Below, piece by piece: positions 48,513 to 60,500 of a stretch of DNA of 64,000 nt (positions are counted from its first letter, which is position 1; every line of letters begins with the position of its first letter). The stretch is from Rhea pennata (Eukaryota; Chordata; Aves; Rheiformes; Rheidae), in assembly GCF_028389875.1 (NCBI RefSeq), contig NC_084674.1:11813501-11877500 (forward strand), written 5' to 3'. The position numbers and the translations under genes are program-made. The notes under the pieces are model-generated. The model was not told the origin of the DNA. It ran no database searches and was given only the letters and a program-made list of their open reading frames with translations.

Positions 48513-51500
48513 GTGAGTGCGGGCGGCCATGGCGTCTCCGGGAGGCGCCCTGGCAGCCTGTGCCCCGTCCCGCCGGCTGCTAGTGCGCAGGAGGCTTTTG
48601 CTAGGGCAGCGCCGAGGGGAATCCGGCCGCTCTGTAAGGCGAGAGGTGGCGGCAGGCGCGGAAAGCGTGAGCTCGGCGCCGCTGGGCCTCGGCGCGCCGT
48701 GGTGGTGTCACCCGTGCGTGACTGGGCGGTCGTGGTGGGAGGTCCGTGTCCCAGGACGGGCCTTAAATAAAGTTCTTTCAAGTAGCTTTACAAAATAGTA
48801 GTTGTCTGAAGAAAATAATTTCTTGTGAGTGCTAAGTACGATGCTTGTTTTTCAACTGCTCTCATTGACAAGACTGTAGGAATCTACATACTTTTGCCCA
48901 CTACATTACTATGATTATTTTCTTTTAGCTGTAGTTGTTCAGTTATTCCCTATTTATTATGCAAATGCTCAAATGATACTCTTTGTGAATATTCACTTTC
49001 TTCTATAGGTGGTAGGTAAAATGCTCCTCTAATGAACGATATGAAGGTATTGCTCCTAACTGTGGTGTAGATGAGATTTCATCCTTTGGTGTATCTTCCT
49101 TTCTTCTAGTCAGTGCAGATGATTTTGAAGAGAAAAAGCCTAGTACAAGAAGGAGCAACTCAAAAGTTCCAGCTAGAAAAAAGGAAGAAGACTGTGATAC
49201 AGGAGTTTGCAGCTCAGCAAGTACCCCTTCAAAACAAAAAGGGGTAAAATTGCTAATAAAAGAAGAAAATAAGAAAGCTACTAGAAGTAAAAGGTGTCAT
49301 AGCAAAGAGGCAATGTGCAGGTAACTTCACTTACTGTTTGTTGCTTGAGCCTATGTGAACTCTTTATGCATGATTATATGTTTTTGTTCAGAGCCCAGTG
49401 CTGCTAATATGCATGTGTAGCTTAATTTATGCGGAGTTGATCCTGGGGAAAACAGTCTGTGGGGGAAGCAGATATCTGAGTCTTTTCAAATTCAATAGTT
49501 TAAACCCATTTTTTTTCGTTTGTTCTAGTTTTTCATGGGGCTAGGGAGGTTTTATGGAACGAGCATGTATAGAAATGTTGCTGTGAGACTCAAGTTTACA
49601 ATTGTCAGCAGAAACCTTTAAACATATCACTCCACTGTGTTTTTAGGAATCCAAATATAAGAGCAATGTGGTCTTCCCATGGAGGTCGCCATAGCAGAAT
49701 GAATTAATCTGAGGACATGAAACTGATTGGTTGGTCTCATTTCACTGTCCAAATGGAGCCTGGGGTATTAGTGTAGTGAAACAGAAACAGTTCTAATTTC
49801 AGTACACTTTGATGAGTAAGAAAAAAACAATTCATTGAACTAGTTTTGCAAGAATTAATTTGTACAAGCTGTTCTGAAGGATGGGACCTTTTGTATGTTC
49901 AGGCATCTTCCTTCTTGGAAAACCTCACAGAAGCAGGACCAAAGTTTGCACTGGAAAAAGTGTTCCGCCCAGTGAGCCCATGAATGTTTATGGCACAGAT
50001 GCTTTGCTTTGCAGAGAAGGCGCCTATGGCTTAATTGCCAAATATTCAAAACCTTTGCATTTGTTGTTACTGTTACAGAGGTCATGCTTCATTTATTTCC
50101 CTATTTTTAACATTTCCCTTTGTCTATTTTTTTAAATAAACAAGCACCTACAATTCTTAATGTTAAAGCCATTTTGATGCTTTCCATAGTGACTCACTGA
50201 AGCCCCCTCAGAAGGAGATAAATTTGAAGAGAGAATCTCCTGTTAAAAAAGAGGTGGATGAAGACAATGATGATGATGATGATGATGAAAGTGAAGATGA
50301 ATGGGAGGATGTGGAAGGTACCAACTGTTTATTGCATGTTTATTCATTTTAATGAGCAAATACTCTTGTATACAATTTTTTTTTAATTTGGTCATTGAGC
50401 CATTTCTTATTTTGATTCAGGTAGGTGAGTTTTGTTTACTTAGAGGACATTCCGTGTGCATATCTGTATTTTTTAAAGTTGATGTCTTACAATAATGTTA
50501 AGAATTGTTCCAGAGTAGAAAAAAAAAAACAAAGCAACTCCTGACCTAATGCAGTGCCATGCATTTGATAACCTATTGGTTTATATTAAACTACTGCCTA
50601 TTATAAATTAGTTTATAGTTAAACTATTTACAGCATTTTTTTCAGCTGTTTGGTTATCCAGTACCGAGAGAAGCTAAGAAGGAAACCTTTTGAAGATTCA
50701 GAACTATGACTTCCTAGCAAGGGAGAATGGAGATGCAACCAGCTGATCTTTTTGGTTACGTGCCTGTCAACAGACTGTGATGAGAACCATGACAGTCATA
50801 ATCTTTATGTTTTGCTGCTGTAGATTTATACCTTCTCAAGGGAACAGCTGTCATTTTCTTCTTCTCCACAAACACTCTTCAAGTCACATTTGCTTCATTA
50901 ACTGGCCTTTTTCCTGTTTGAGTTTTTGACAGAGTGACTTGCCATTAGACTTTGATCTGGTTGCTCAACAGCAGGGTGACTAGTATCCCACTGCTGAGCG
51001 TATCCCACAGCCTGAAACACCTGAGCAGACACTGTGCTAGAGAAGATGCAGGAACTGGTAATTATGGGGCATTCTGTTTGTAGGTTGAGTTTGAGCAGAT
51101 CGGTCAGATGGGTAGGTTCTTAACCCATTGGCAGTCCTCCCTAGAATATCCATTCTGTGTGGATTAATAATAATACTTTATTTTTCCAGAACTCCAGGAA
51201 CCTGTTGTGGATAAATTAGAAGAAGATGCTGTTGTTCCGCAAGCGGCGTTGCCAAGCAAACCAGTTGAGATAGAGATTGAAACCCCAGAGCAGGCGAAGA
51301 AAAGAGAGAGAAGGTAAGAACGGGCAAGGTGGTGAGGGGCAGTGAAAGGATATTTAAAAGTTGAAAATATGCCCAGTGTTAACTGTCACTATTTTGTTCT
51401 GGGTAGAAATCCCCAAATTGTACAGACTGTTGACTTGGAATGATTTGAGATAATAAGATGGAGGACAGTTTACATGCAGAGAAGACTTTTCTCCTGACGT

Positions 51501-54500
51501 TTTTATCAAAAGTCGTCAATGAAAGTTGGTGTGAATGGGAGCTTTTCTGCTTCTTTGAAAATCAGGCCCAGAACTTCATTGTGCTTTAGTGTCCCTATTT
51601 CCAAACTAAGGATAATAAGTTTCTTAATGGAGAGCTGTGGATAGTGTTGTTTTACTGTAAATATCTAACAGCTAAAGTGGAAGACTCTGGGAGCCCATAC
51701 CTGAGGGGTGAATAGATGGAGTCAAATGAATGACATCAGCATCTGGTAGCATTCTTCCATGGCAGCTGGAGGCCTGGCAGTGTCTCACGCAGTTGCAGTG
51801 TGGGCACTTGTCTCAGACCAGCCTTTCATTGCAAAGCATCTAGAATATCTATTGCCTCCCAAGTCAAAAGATTTCATCAATGAAAAGAAAACTGTTCATC
51901 TAGAAAACTGAATGTAAGGATAGAAGTAATTTAAAACAAATGATTCAGAAGGTCAGTCAGTATGGAGCTGTCCAAAGCAGTCTGGTAGGAAACTCTAGGT
52001 ACATAAGTTAGGTGGAATTTAGGCAATTTGGATGTATCTGAGCTCTTAGTAGTCAGCTACATGGAGTTTATATCTTATTAGTCATATATATCCTATATGC
52101 CTATTCACATTAACTAAACATTTGCCAAGGGGGCACAGAATATTATCTGGGACGAATTCTCTTTGTGAGCTGATAAAGTTCAGGAATCTAGAAAGGCAGG
52201 TCTGTAGGAAACCACAACATCCATTTCTTTTGTAAACTTACGCAGAGAAAAAAGAAAAGCCGAGTTTGAGGTGTATCTTCGGAGAATGATGAAACGTTTC
52301 AACAAGGAGGTTCGTGAGGACACGCATAAGGTATTGCTCACAGAAAAATCCAGCAAAGAGAAGATAGAGCATAAAGATCTCTGAACTGATGTGTAATGAA
52401 GAAAAAACTACTTCTGATCAAAATAATTTTGGGCCGTGGTTAGAAATGAAAAAATTAAAAAGCCGTAGTCCAGACAAATGCTCTTAGGACTTTTCTTAAG
52501 TTGTAAGTGGAAAACATCAGTGACTGCTTTAGTCTAAAGCAAAATAGATGTGAGCAGGTGTATATTTCTTCACTGAGCATGTATTTACTCATTTCTGTTG
52601 AGGTTAAACTGTTGGTCAAATGTAGATCTGGAGACACGAACAGGGTCTTAAAGGCTTTATTGTCTTCTTGTGGTGATCTGAAGACAGCCCTGTGTCCACC
52701 CTGTATACTCTTGAGAGGCTTCATTGTTGCCTACCTATGTTAAAGGAGTAGTAAAGCCCTCCATATCTTTACTGTGGACAATAATTCTAGCAAAGCATGT
52801 GAACTCACTGTAGAAACTTTGGTTTCTCTCAGGTTCATCTCCTGTGTTTATTAGCAAATGGTTTCTATCGGAACAGAATCTGTAGCCAGCCAGATCTTCT
52901 TGCTATTGGTCTATCCATCATCCCCATCCACTTCACAAAAGTGCCTGCAGGCCGAGTGGACCTTCTCTACCTCTCCAACTTGGTGAAATGGTAAAACTCT
53001 CTCTCCTAATCCTGCTATCCTGTGGAATTTAGAGTCACAGTTAAGGGAGAGGGATGGATATAATTACGATTTTCAGTGATTTCTCTGATTTTAAAAACAA
53101 GGATGAGAAACTGTCTTTTTAGTGAAGGAAGGGAGCTATGAAATTCATGAATACACTTAGGATACTAGAAAATAAATAGATGTCTCAATTTTCAGGTTTG
53201 TTGGAACCTTCACTGTCAATGCTGAGCTTTCTATTGAAGAAGGAGAGCTGCTTCAGTCTACCTTGGAGAGGCGCTTTGCCATATATGCTGCACGAGATGA
53301 TGGAGAGTTGGTTCATGTAGGTGGCTGGGAAATGCAGGGTTAGCTGCTGAGTTTGGATGCCAGACCGTTGCTGTAGATCTGCCAGGTCATACACCAGGTG
53401 GTATTTGAAGGATACATTTGGAGAAAATAGATTGATAATTTAGGTGATTGCCTGACTTTTTATTTCTCTTGTGTTTTTACCTGGAGTCCTTCTGTGATTA
53501 AATTCTTCAATTTGAGCTGTGTCTGACTGGAACCCCTCGTTCTGGTAGTGTCCCTGCATGTTCCATCTTCTGCAGTGGATGGCCTTATGCATAGTGTATA
53601 AAGTAGCTTATTCCCGAGTATAGTTTGGCTTCTTTATACTAGTTTAGCAGTATAGATTGAACAAAACCAGCTTAATACATTTCTCCTGAAATACTAATTT
53701 AAGTGAGGAAGTTCTTGGGCTTATTTGGGCAGAGAATTTCTTTTATGGATCTTTGAGTTAGAAGATGGGGAGGAACTGAGGCAGCATAGTTGTTTATTAT
53801 CAGAGCAATCATCAGAAGCCAGAGGAATTGAATAGCTTGAGCCCAAGGCTTGGAAAACAATTAGACACTGCAGTCATTCTGTGGTGGAATTCAGCTGAGG
53901 AAGGAAGTGAAGTTAGCCATTTCAGGTCAGAGATTTTGGTAAAACAAGGAAAGGAAGGAGAAACTAAATTGACAGGGAGCATTTTAAAGAGCAGAAATGA
54001 GCTGTTCCTTCACAGATGCTTGGCCTGCAGTTCTGCATGCATTGTTGATAAAGTGGAATGTTGCAGCTTCTCTGTCACAGAATGGGAAGTCATAGCTGTG
54101 GTGGGTTTGCAGCCTCACTGTGGAAATGCAGAGACACCACTTGCTGGAATGGAAGGAAAAAGCGTAACAGACACTGCTTGGGCATTTATTAACAGCACCT
54201 TCTGTTGAGTCCCATGCAGAAGGGCAATTGTCAGGTCACAGCTGTTAGTCACTGAGCTGTGACTACTGACACTCTGTGAGTGGCTGGTGTTTTTACTGGC
54301 TTCAGCTGATGATCTATGACTGGCCTTGGCCTCCTTTTGGGGGGGGGAGGTGGGAAAGATTCAGTCTTTTTATTTCAGTTTGCCTCCAGAATGAGAGACT
54401 GATAGGGAAGATAGGATTTGGGCAACTTAATGTGTCTGCTCCAGCAGGACGGATCACTGAGCCTCCTTAGGCATGGGCTCTTCATCTGTGAGACAGAGAT

Positions 54501-57500
54501 AACAGCAGCCCCCCTTTTACTGTAACGTCATAAATAAGAGCCAGGGAAGGCTATGCAGCACTTAAGACACTAAACCAATTTGGCTACCTACATATCTGTG
54601 TCAGTATGTACAGAACTGGGTAAAAGGTAAGAATGAAAGTAATGTGTGACAGAACCCAGATGGTAAAATAGTTTTAAGACATTTTTCATATGCTTTAAGA
54701 AAAAAAGAGGCTAAAGGTCCTTTTTTTTCTTTTGCAGATATTTTTAATTATTCTCCGAGCATTACAGCTGCTGTGCCGTCTTGTGCTGTCTCTTCAACCT
54801 GTTCCTCTCAAGGAGACAAGAGCAAAGGTTAGTTTTCATTAAGTGGTTGGAATAGGGAATATGTCACTGTGGGTCAGAGAAAAGGCGTGAAAAAAATTTC
54901 TGGCTGTTGAAGCTCAAAGGGAATCGCTTGTTACATGAAACCAGGATGATGACAATGTTTTTTCTGTAGTGCAGAAGACACAGAACCTTAATTTTTAGGT
55001 TTCTCTGTTTAAAAAAAAAACTGTCATTTTGTGGCTTAGATAAAGACTTCTCATGTGTCAGTAGTTTTAAATTTCTTTAAAATTTTGACAAAAAACACTT
55101 GCCACTTGAGTAATATTTCTGCATTTATTTTATGCCATTTTAATGAGTTAAAGTAAGTCTAAGCTTTGTCACGTGTTGTCACAGTATTGATTTTAATTAA
55201 AAAAAATTTAAATATTTAAAATAATTAATTTCGAAAAGCTTTATTTTTTACAAGAAAATGTGGAAGTGCCCTTAATTTATTTTTGAAGAATTCGTTTTAT
55301 CCATTTTATCTTCCTTCTGCAATGGCTGTCATGGAGTCTAAATAACAAGCTGACTAACTTCAAAGTCAGCTAGTTTGCAGATATAGCTGCTTTTCACTTT
55401 ACTGCCTTTACTGAAGCTCAGAAAACTGAACTCAGATGTTGGAAGTGGTCATACGTCTCTCTCCTACCATTCGTTTGAGGCTTTAGAGTCCCTGAGAGCT
55501 GCAGACTGTGCTTGCCAACCTTTGCTCTGCATGCACCTTGTGTAGTTAATTGAAGCCAGTTTTCCTAACATATGCTTAGCCACGGCAGAAGTGACATAGC
55601 CTCTTTCTTTGCAGGGGAAGGGCTCATCTAAGAGGCAGTCTCTCAGCAGTACCTCTGAAGGGCAGGAGAGCTCTGCCACAACACCCAAAGCAGTGGCAAA
55701 AGAAGGCTCCTGCAAAAAAGCCAAGCACAATGAGAAGTCTTCAGAAAGTGAAGAAGAAAACAGGGAGCCGAAGAAATCAAGCACTGCTCAGATGAAAAGG
55801 CCATGCAAGTCAAAGCTGACTACAGAAAGCCAAAAGCAGAGGGAACCTAGTAATGAGGACTGCAGTTCAGGGGGAAAAGATAGGCCAGTCAGGCCCAAAA
55901 ACAATCGCCGGAGACGAGTGGCCTCCAAAGTATGTTACAAAGAAGATAGTGGAAGTGATGAGGGCAGTGTTTCTGACTTTGAGATTTCAGAGGAGGAGAG
56001 CAGTCTGTCTGATGAGGATTTTGAAACTATACCTAAAAAGCAGAGGCGGTCATTGGGCTCCCAGAAGTCAAAGGTAACGGCTGATAAAAGCCTGAAAAAT
56101 AAGACTTCAGATCTGAGGCTATCCAAAAATTCACGTGAAGCTGAGCCTAGACCAGCAAAAAGTACAGCTACTGCCTTGCCTACTGCACAGAAAAAAAGAA
56201 ACAAAATAATTTCTAGTGATGAAGATGGTGGAGAGCAGGAGCTGAGAAAAGTGTTGGACACAGACCAGTGGCTGGAGGTTTTCCTTGAACGTGAGGACAA
56301 GTGGGTGTGTGTAGACTGCGTTCATGGTAACGTTGGCCAGCCCCAGCTGTGCTTCAAGTATGCCACAAAGCCGCTTTCCTACATTGTGGGGATTGACAAT
56401 GATGGGAGTGTCAAGGATGTGACGCGAAGATACGACCCAGTGTGGATGACCGCAACGAGGAAGAGCCGTGTGGACTCTGAGTGGTGGGAAGACACACTAC
56501 AGCCATATAAAAGTCCCTTTGTGGAAAGAGACAAGAAGGAAGAAAGGGAGGTAAGGGACACTTGGTTATTTAGATTAGGAGACAAGTAAGGTTAAATAAC
56601 CTTATTTATTCCAAAGAGTCTAATCCTTGGGTCCTCATTCAGGCAAAAATCGTTAGGAAACATTTTGTGAGTAAGGAAGTTCAGTTTTGAGCTTGAACTA
56701 CTGAATATGTGTATGTTTTAAAGGGATTGTACAATGATAGATTCAAGTAATATCAAATGAAGGCTGTTTAGAGAAATCTGGACAGCAAACGTACATAACA
56801 GTCTATATTAGAAATCTGCTAATATGGTTTCTGTACTGCGCAGTATTGCTCTTCTTGGGGAGAGTCTTTTAAAATACATAGATCTCGGTACACAGAATCA
56901 CAGACTAGTTGAGGTTGGAAGGGACCTCTGGAGATCATCTAGTCCAAACCCCCTGCTCAAGCAGGGTCACCTGGAACACGTTGCCCAGGATCATGTCCGG
57001 GCGGGTTTTGAATAACTCCAGAGAAGGAGACTCCACAGCCTCTCTGGGCAACTTGTTCCAGTGCTCTGTCACCTTCACAGTCAGCAAGTTTCTCCTCATA
57101 TTCAAATGGAATTTCCTGTGTTTCAGTTTGTGCCTGTTGCTTCTTGTCCTGTCACTGGGCACCACTGAAAATAGTCTGGCTCCATCCTCCCTTAAGATAT
57201 TTGTAGACATTGATAAGATCCCCTCTCAGTCATTTCTGCAGGCTGAACAGGCCCAGCTCTCTCAGCCTTTCCTCATAAGGGAGATGCTCCAATCCCGTAA
57301 TCATCTTCATAGCTCTCCAGTGGGCTCTCTCCAGTAGTTCCATGTCTGTCTTGTACTGGAGAGCCCAGAATTGGACAGAGTACCAGACGCAGCCTCCAGC
57401 CTGTCTAGGTCTCTCTGAATGGCAGCACAGCTCTCCCAGGTGCTTCAGTTCTTTGGCTCAACTCATTTTCTTAAAAGGCTAGTGCAAGAGAAAAACACTC

Positions 57501-60500
57501 TTCTTTACGTAATTCCTACAGTTTCAAGTTAAGCTTCAAGACCAGCCTCTGCCAACAGCAATCGGAGAGTATAAAAATCACCCCCTTTATGCACTCAAGA
57601 GGCACCTCTTGAAATATGAAGCCATCTATCCTGAGTCAGCTGCTATCTTGGGGTACTGCAGAGGAGAGGCTGTCTACTCCAGGTGAGTGATACACATTTT
57701 GTCATGTGTGCCTGTGATTTTTATAACAAGCAGTTAAGGGCATTGTAAGCATGAGCCTTTATAATGTGTGTGTGCATTTTTGCAGCGAGGCCAAAATAGA
57801 CTAGGGATTTTAAGAGCTAGTTTGCTTGAAGACTACCATGGTAGCAGTGGTAGGTTCCAGGCCACATGCATAGACAGGAGGAGGCATGCAGCTGCTCAGA
57901 CAGCATTTGCGTGCTACTTAGATGTAGCTTTTTTACTGTACTGGCATGTGGATAGCAGTTTGGGAGTCCCTAGTTGAAATCATTGCTTCTCTCTGCCCCC
58001 TTTAGAGACTGTGTACACACACTGCACTCAAAGGACACTTGGCTGAAGCAGGCTCGAGTGGTGAGGATTGGAGAAGTGCCCTACAAGGTAAGAGCGTTTG
58101 AGTCTCTCTTGTGCAGTGTCTGTCCTCTAAGGCTTGAGCTTGATTCTGTTGTGGTTTTTGTCTTCCTTCCATTGGCAGATGTATGTTTCTCATGCTGTAG
58201 CATGGCTTGTGGTAGCCTCCAGCTGTACTGTGAATCTGTACACCCATTGTGCATATGGTGTAGTCTACATAATGCCCAGCTATTGGCCCTTCCTAACCCA
58301 AGGGTATCTAGTTCAAAGGCATCTCAGAACTTTACATGAACTGGAGCATCTTGGCTCCCTGTTGCATGTAGGTGCCATGGGTTATTATGTATAAGCAATA
58401 GAGACTGAAGTTAGGAAATGGACTTTTTTTTCTCTCCCAGAGCCCTCTCCTTTGATATCCCAGGAAAGTCTGGAATCACTGGCAGTTTGTTTCTATGGTG
58501 TTACAAGTTTGGCCATTTTATTTACACAGATGGTGAAGGGATTTTCCAATCAGGCAAGGAAGGCGCGCCTTGCAGAGCCAGCAAACCGAGACAAAAAGGA
58601 CCTGGCACTGTTTGGCCTCTGGCAGACAGAGGAGTTCCAGCCGCCTGTGGCAGTGGATGGAAAGGTAGTCAGGAAGGCAGCAGGCTGGGGTTAAAGGAAG
58701 TGTTTTATATGGAACCGTGGGCTTTATTTTTCCAGAAGTTGTTGCATGTTTCAGAGGTGAGACCAGTCAATATGAAGGGATGGTCAAAACTTTAGTTAAG
58801 TCTTTCTGTCCTGAGTACACATAAAGATGAGTGCCAGCAGTGCAGGCTGCTGGCTGTCTAATTTAGTTCATTTAATTTGCCTGCTTTGTGTTTGTTTTGC
58901 TAATTCTTTACATCACAGCCTTAGTAACAAAGCATGGATAGTGAGCATGAACTAGGATATCTGTGGAGCTAAAATCTAGGCTTGTGTCTTGTCATAGGAA
59001 GATTAATAGAATACTGCTGTGCAATATAGCAGAGCTGAAACAAAGGAAAATGTTTGAATAGCAGCAGGGTTTTTCATCTATCTGTGGAGGGCAGGAGGTG
59101 TCACCATTTGCTTTTTAATTGTGCCATATTAGGTTCCGCGGAATGAATATGGAAACGTCTATCTCTTCTTGCCATCCATGTTACCAATCGGCTGTGTACA
59201 GCTTAGACTCCCCAACCTCAACAGAGTGGCGCGGAAGCTGGACATTGACTGTGCTCAAGCCATCACTGGATTCGATTTTCATGGAGGCTACTCACACCCA
59301 GTGTACGTGAAGCTGCTTTGCTGCAGCTGAAGGATTTTGATGTCCTGCCGAAGTTGAATTAAGTAGGATATGTCCTGCTGTTTGTACTAGCAGCGGCAGT
59401 GAAGTCAGTGGCCCTGGCATACAGCAGTGGTTTTATATGATTTAAGAATCTGCACTTGTGTGTGAGAATAGGTGATGAATTACACAGAGTCTGTGAGACA
59501 GACAATCTGTTTTGTTAATATTCATCAGCCTTTGGTTAGTCTGTGTCAGCAGGCATTTGCTCCCTCTCTTTTTTCTTCTAGTAGCTGACAGAGGATTGTG
59601 TTCTCCTTCCTAGTACTGATGGCTACGTTGTTTGTGAGGAATATAAAGAAGTACTTATTGCTGCCTGGGAGAGTGAACAAGCAGAAATAGAAAAGAAGGA
59701 GAAGGAGGTGAGAATGACTTCTGCAGCTTCCTTACTGTTACTTTTATTAACTCAGTTTGATACAAGCTGAGAACAGTCAAACATGTGTTGGCTGTATAAG
59801 TGGTAGACAGAGCTCAGTGACAGTGAGGAATTAGTTGCATCCCTTAAATGCCCTGTGTTGAGCTTGCTGTCGGCACTGTAGCGGGATGCAACACAAGTGT
59901 GTAGCAATACTTGGAACAGCTTTCCAATGGCTGCTGGGAATCAAAAGTGAGGAATACACATAAGAGGATAAACTTTTGGAGGAATGTGATCTTCACAGTC
60001 AGGGCATATGTTAGAAAGGGACAGTAATTTGTATGTAAACAGGTAACTGGACAGCAATAGATTTTAAAAGGTAATAGCCCAGTAGGATTCTTGGAAGTAG
60101 TGTGTGGATTTTTCAGAAAGCAATTTTAGATCCTGAAATACATTGGTCTAAATACATTGGAACTTACGATAGCAAAGTTTTCTCTTTTCAATGACAACCC
60201 CATACAGAAACGTGAGAAAAGAGCTCTGGGGAACTGGAAATTGCTGACAAAGGGACTTCTCATCCGAGAGAAACTGAAGCAACGCTACTGCATCAAGGTA
60301 TTCTGCATATCTGCTATTAGTGACCTGTTTTGCAGGGTGATATTTCCATGTCAAGAGATTTTTCTTCCAGTACTTCCAGTGTTTTACATTTCCACTGGTA
60401 GAGTGCAGGACTTCTGGAATGCAATTGCTCAATAATTTTTCTTTCCTGTTGTTAACTTGTGAATAGCAACTAGTATAAAAATATAGCTCAGAGATTCATC

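Larger units (their letters stand above)
47880..48730. promoter_or_regulatory. CpG-island bidirectional promoter of LSM3 and XPC
   Basis: Sequence here is very GC-rich with dense CpG, in sharp contrast to the AT-rich flanks. The LSM3 and XPC start codons lie 187 bp apart in it, pointing away from each other. Several GC-box-like runs are visible (for example GGAGGCGGGCGG near 48299) and no convincing TATA box, which fits a housekeeping promoter. Both transcription starts must lie between or very near 48229 and 48415. Long open frames across the island arise from GC-rich composition, not genes. Confidence 0.9.

Noticed and set aside
47786-48781. Several long overlapping frames on both strands, up to 309 codons
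   Set aside because: They lie in the LSM3/XPC CpG island, where GC-rich DNA lacks stops. Only the short first exons of the two genes are real there.
56909-57337. 142-codon plus-strand frame in XPC intron 9
   Set aside because: It is the antisense of the CR1 element. The minus-strand frame carries the ORF2 similarity.
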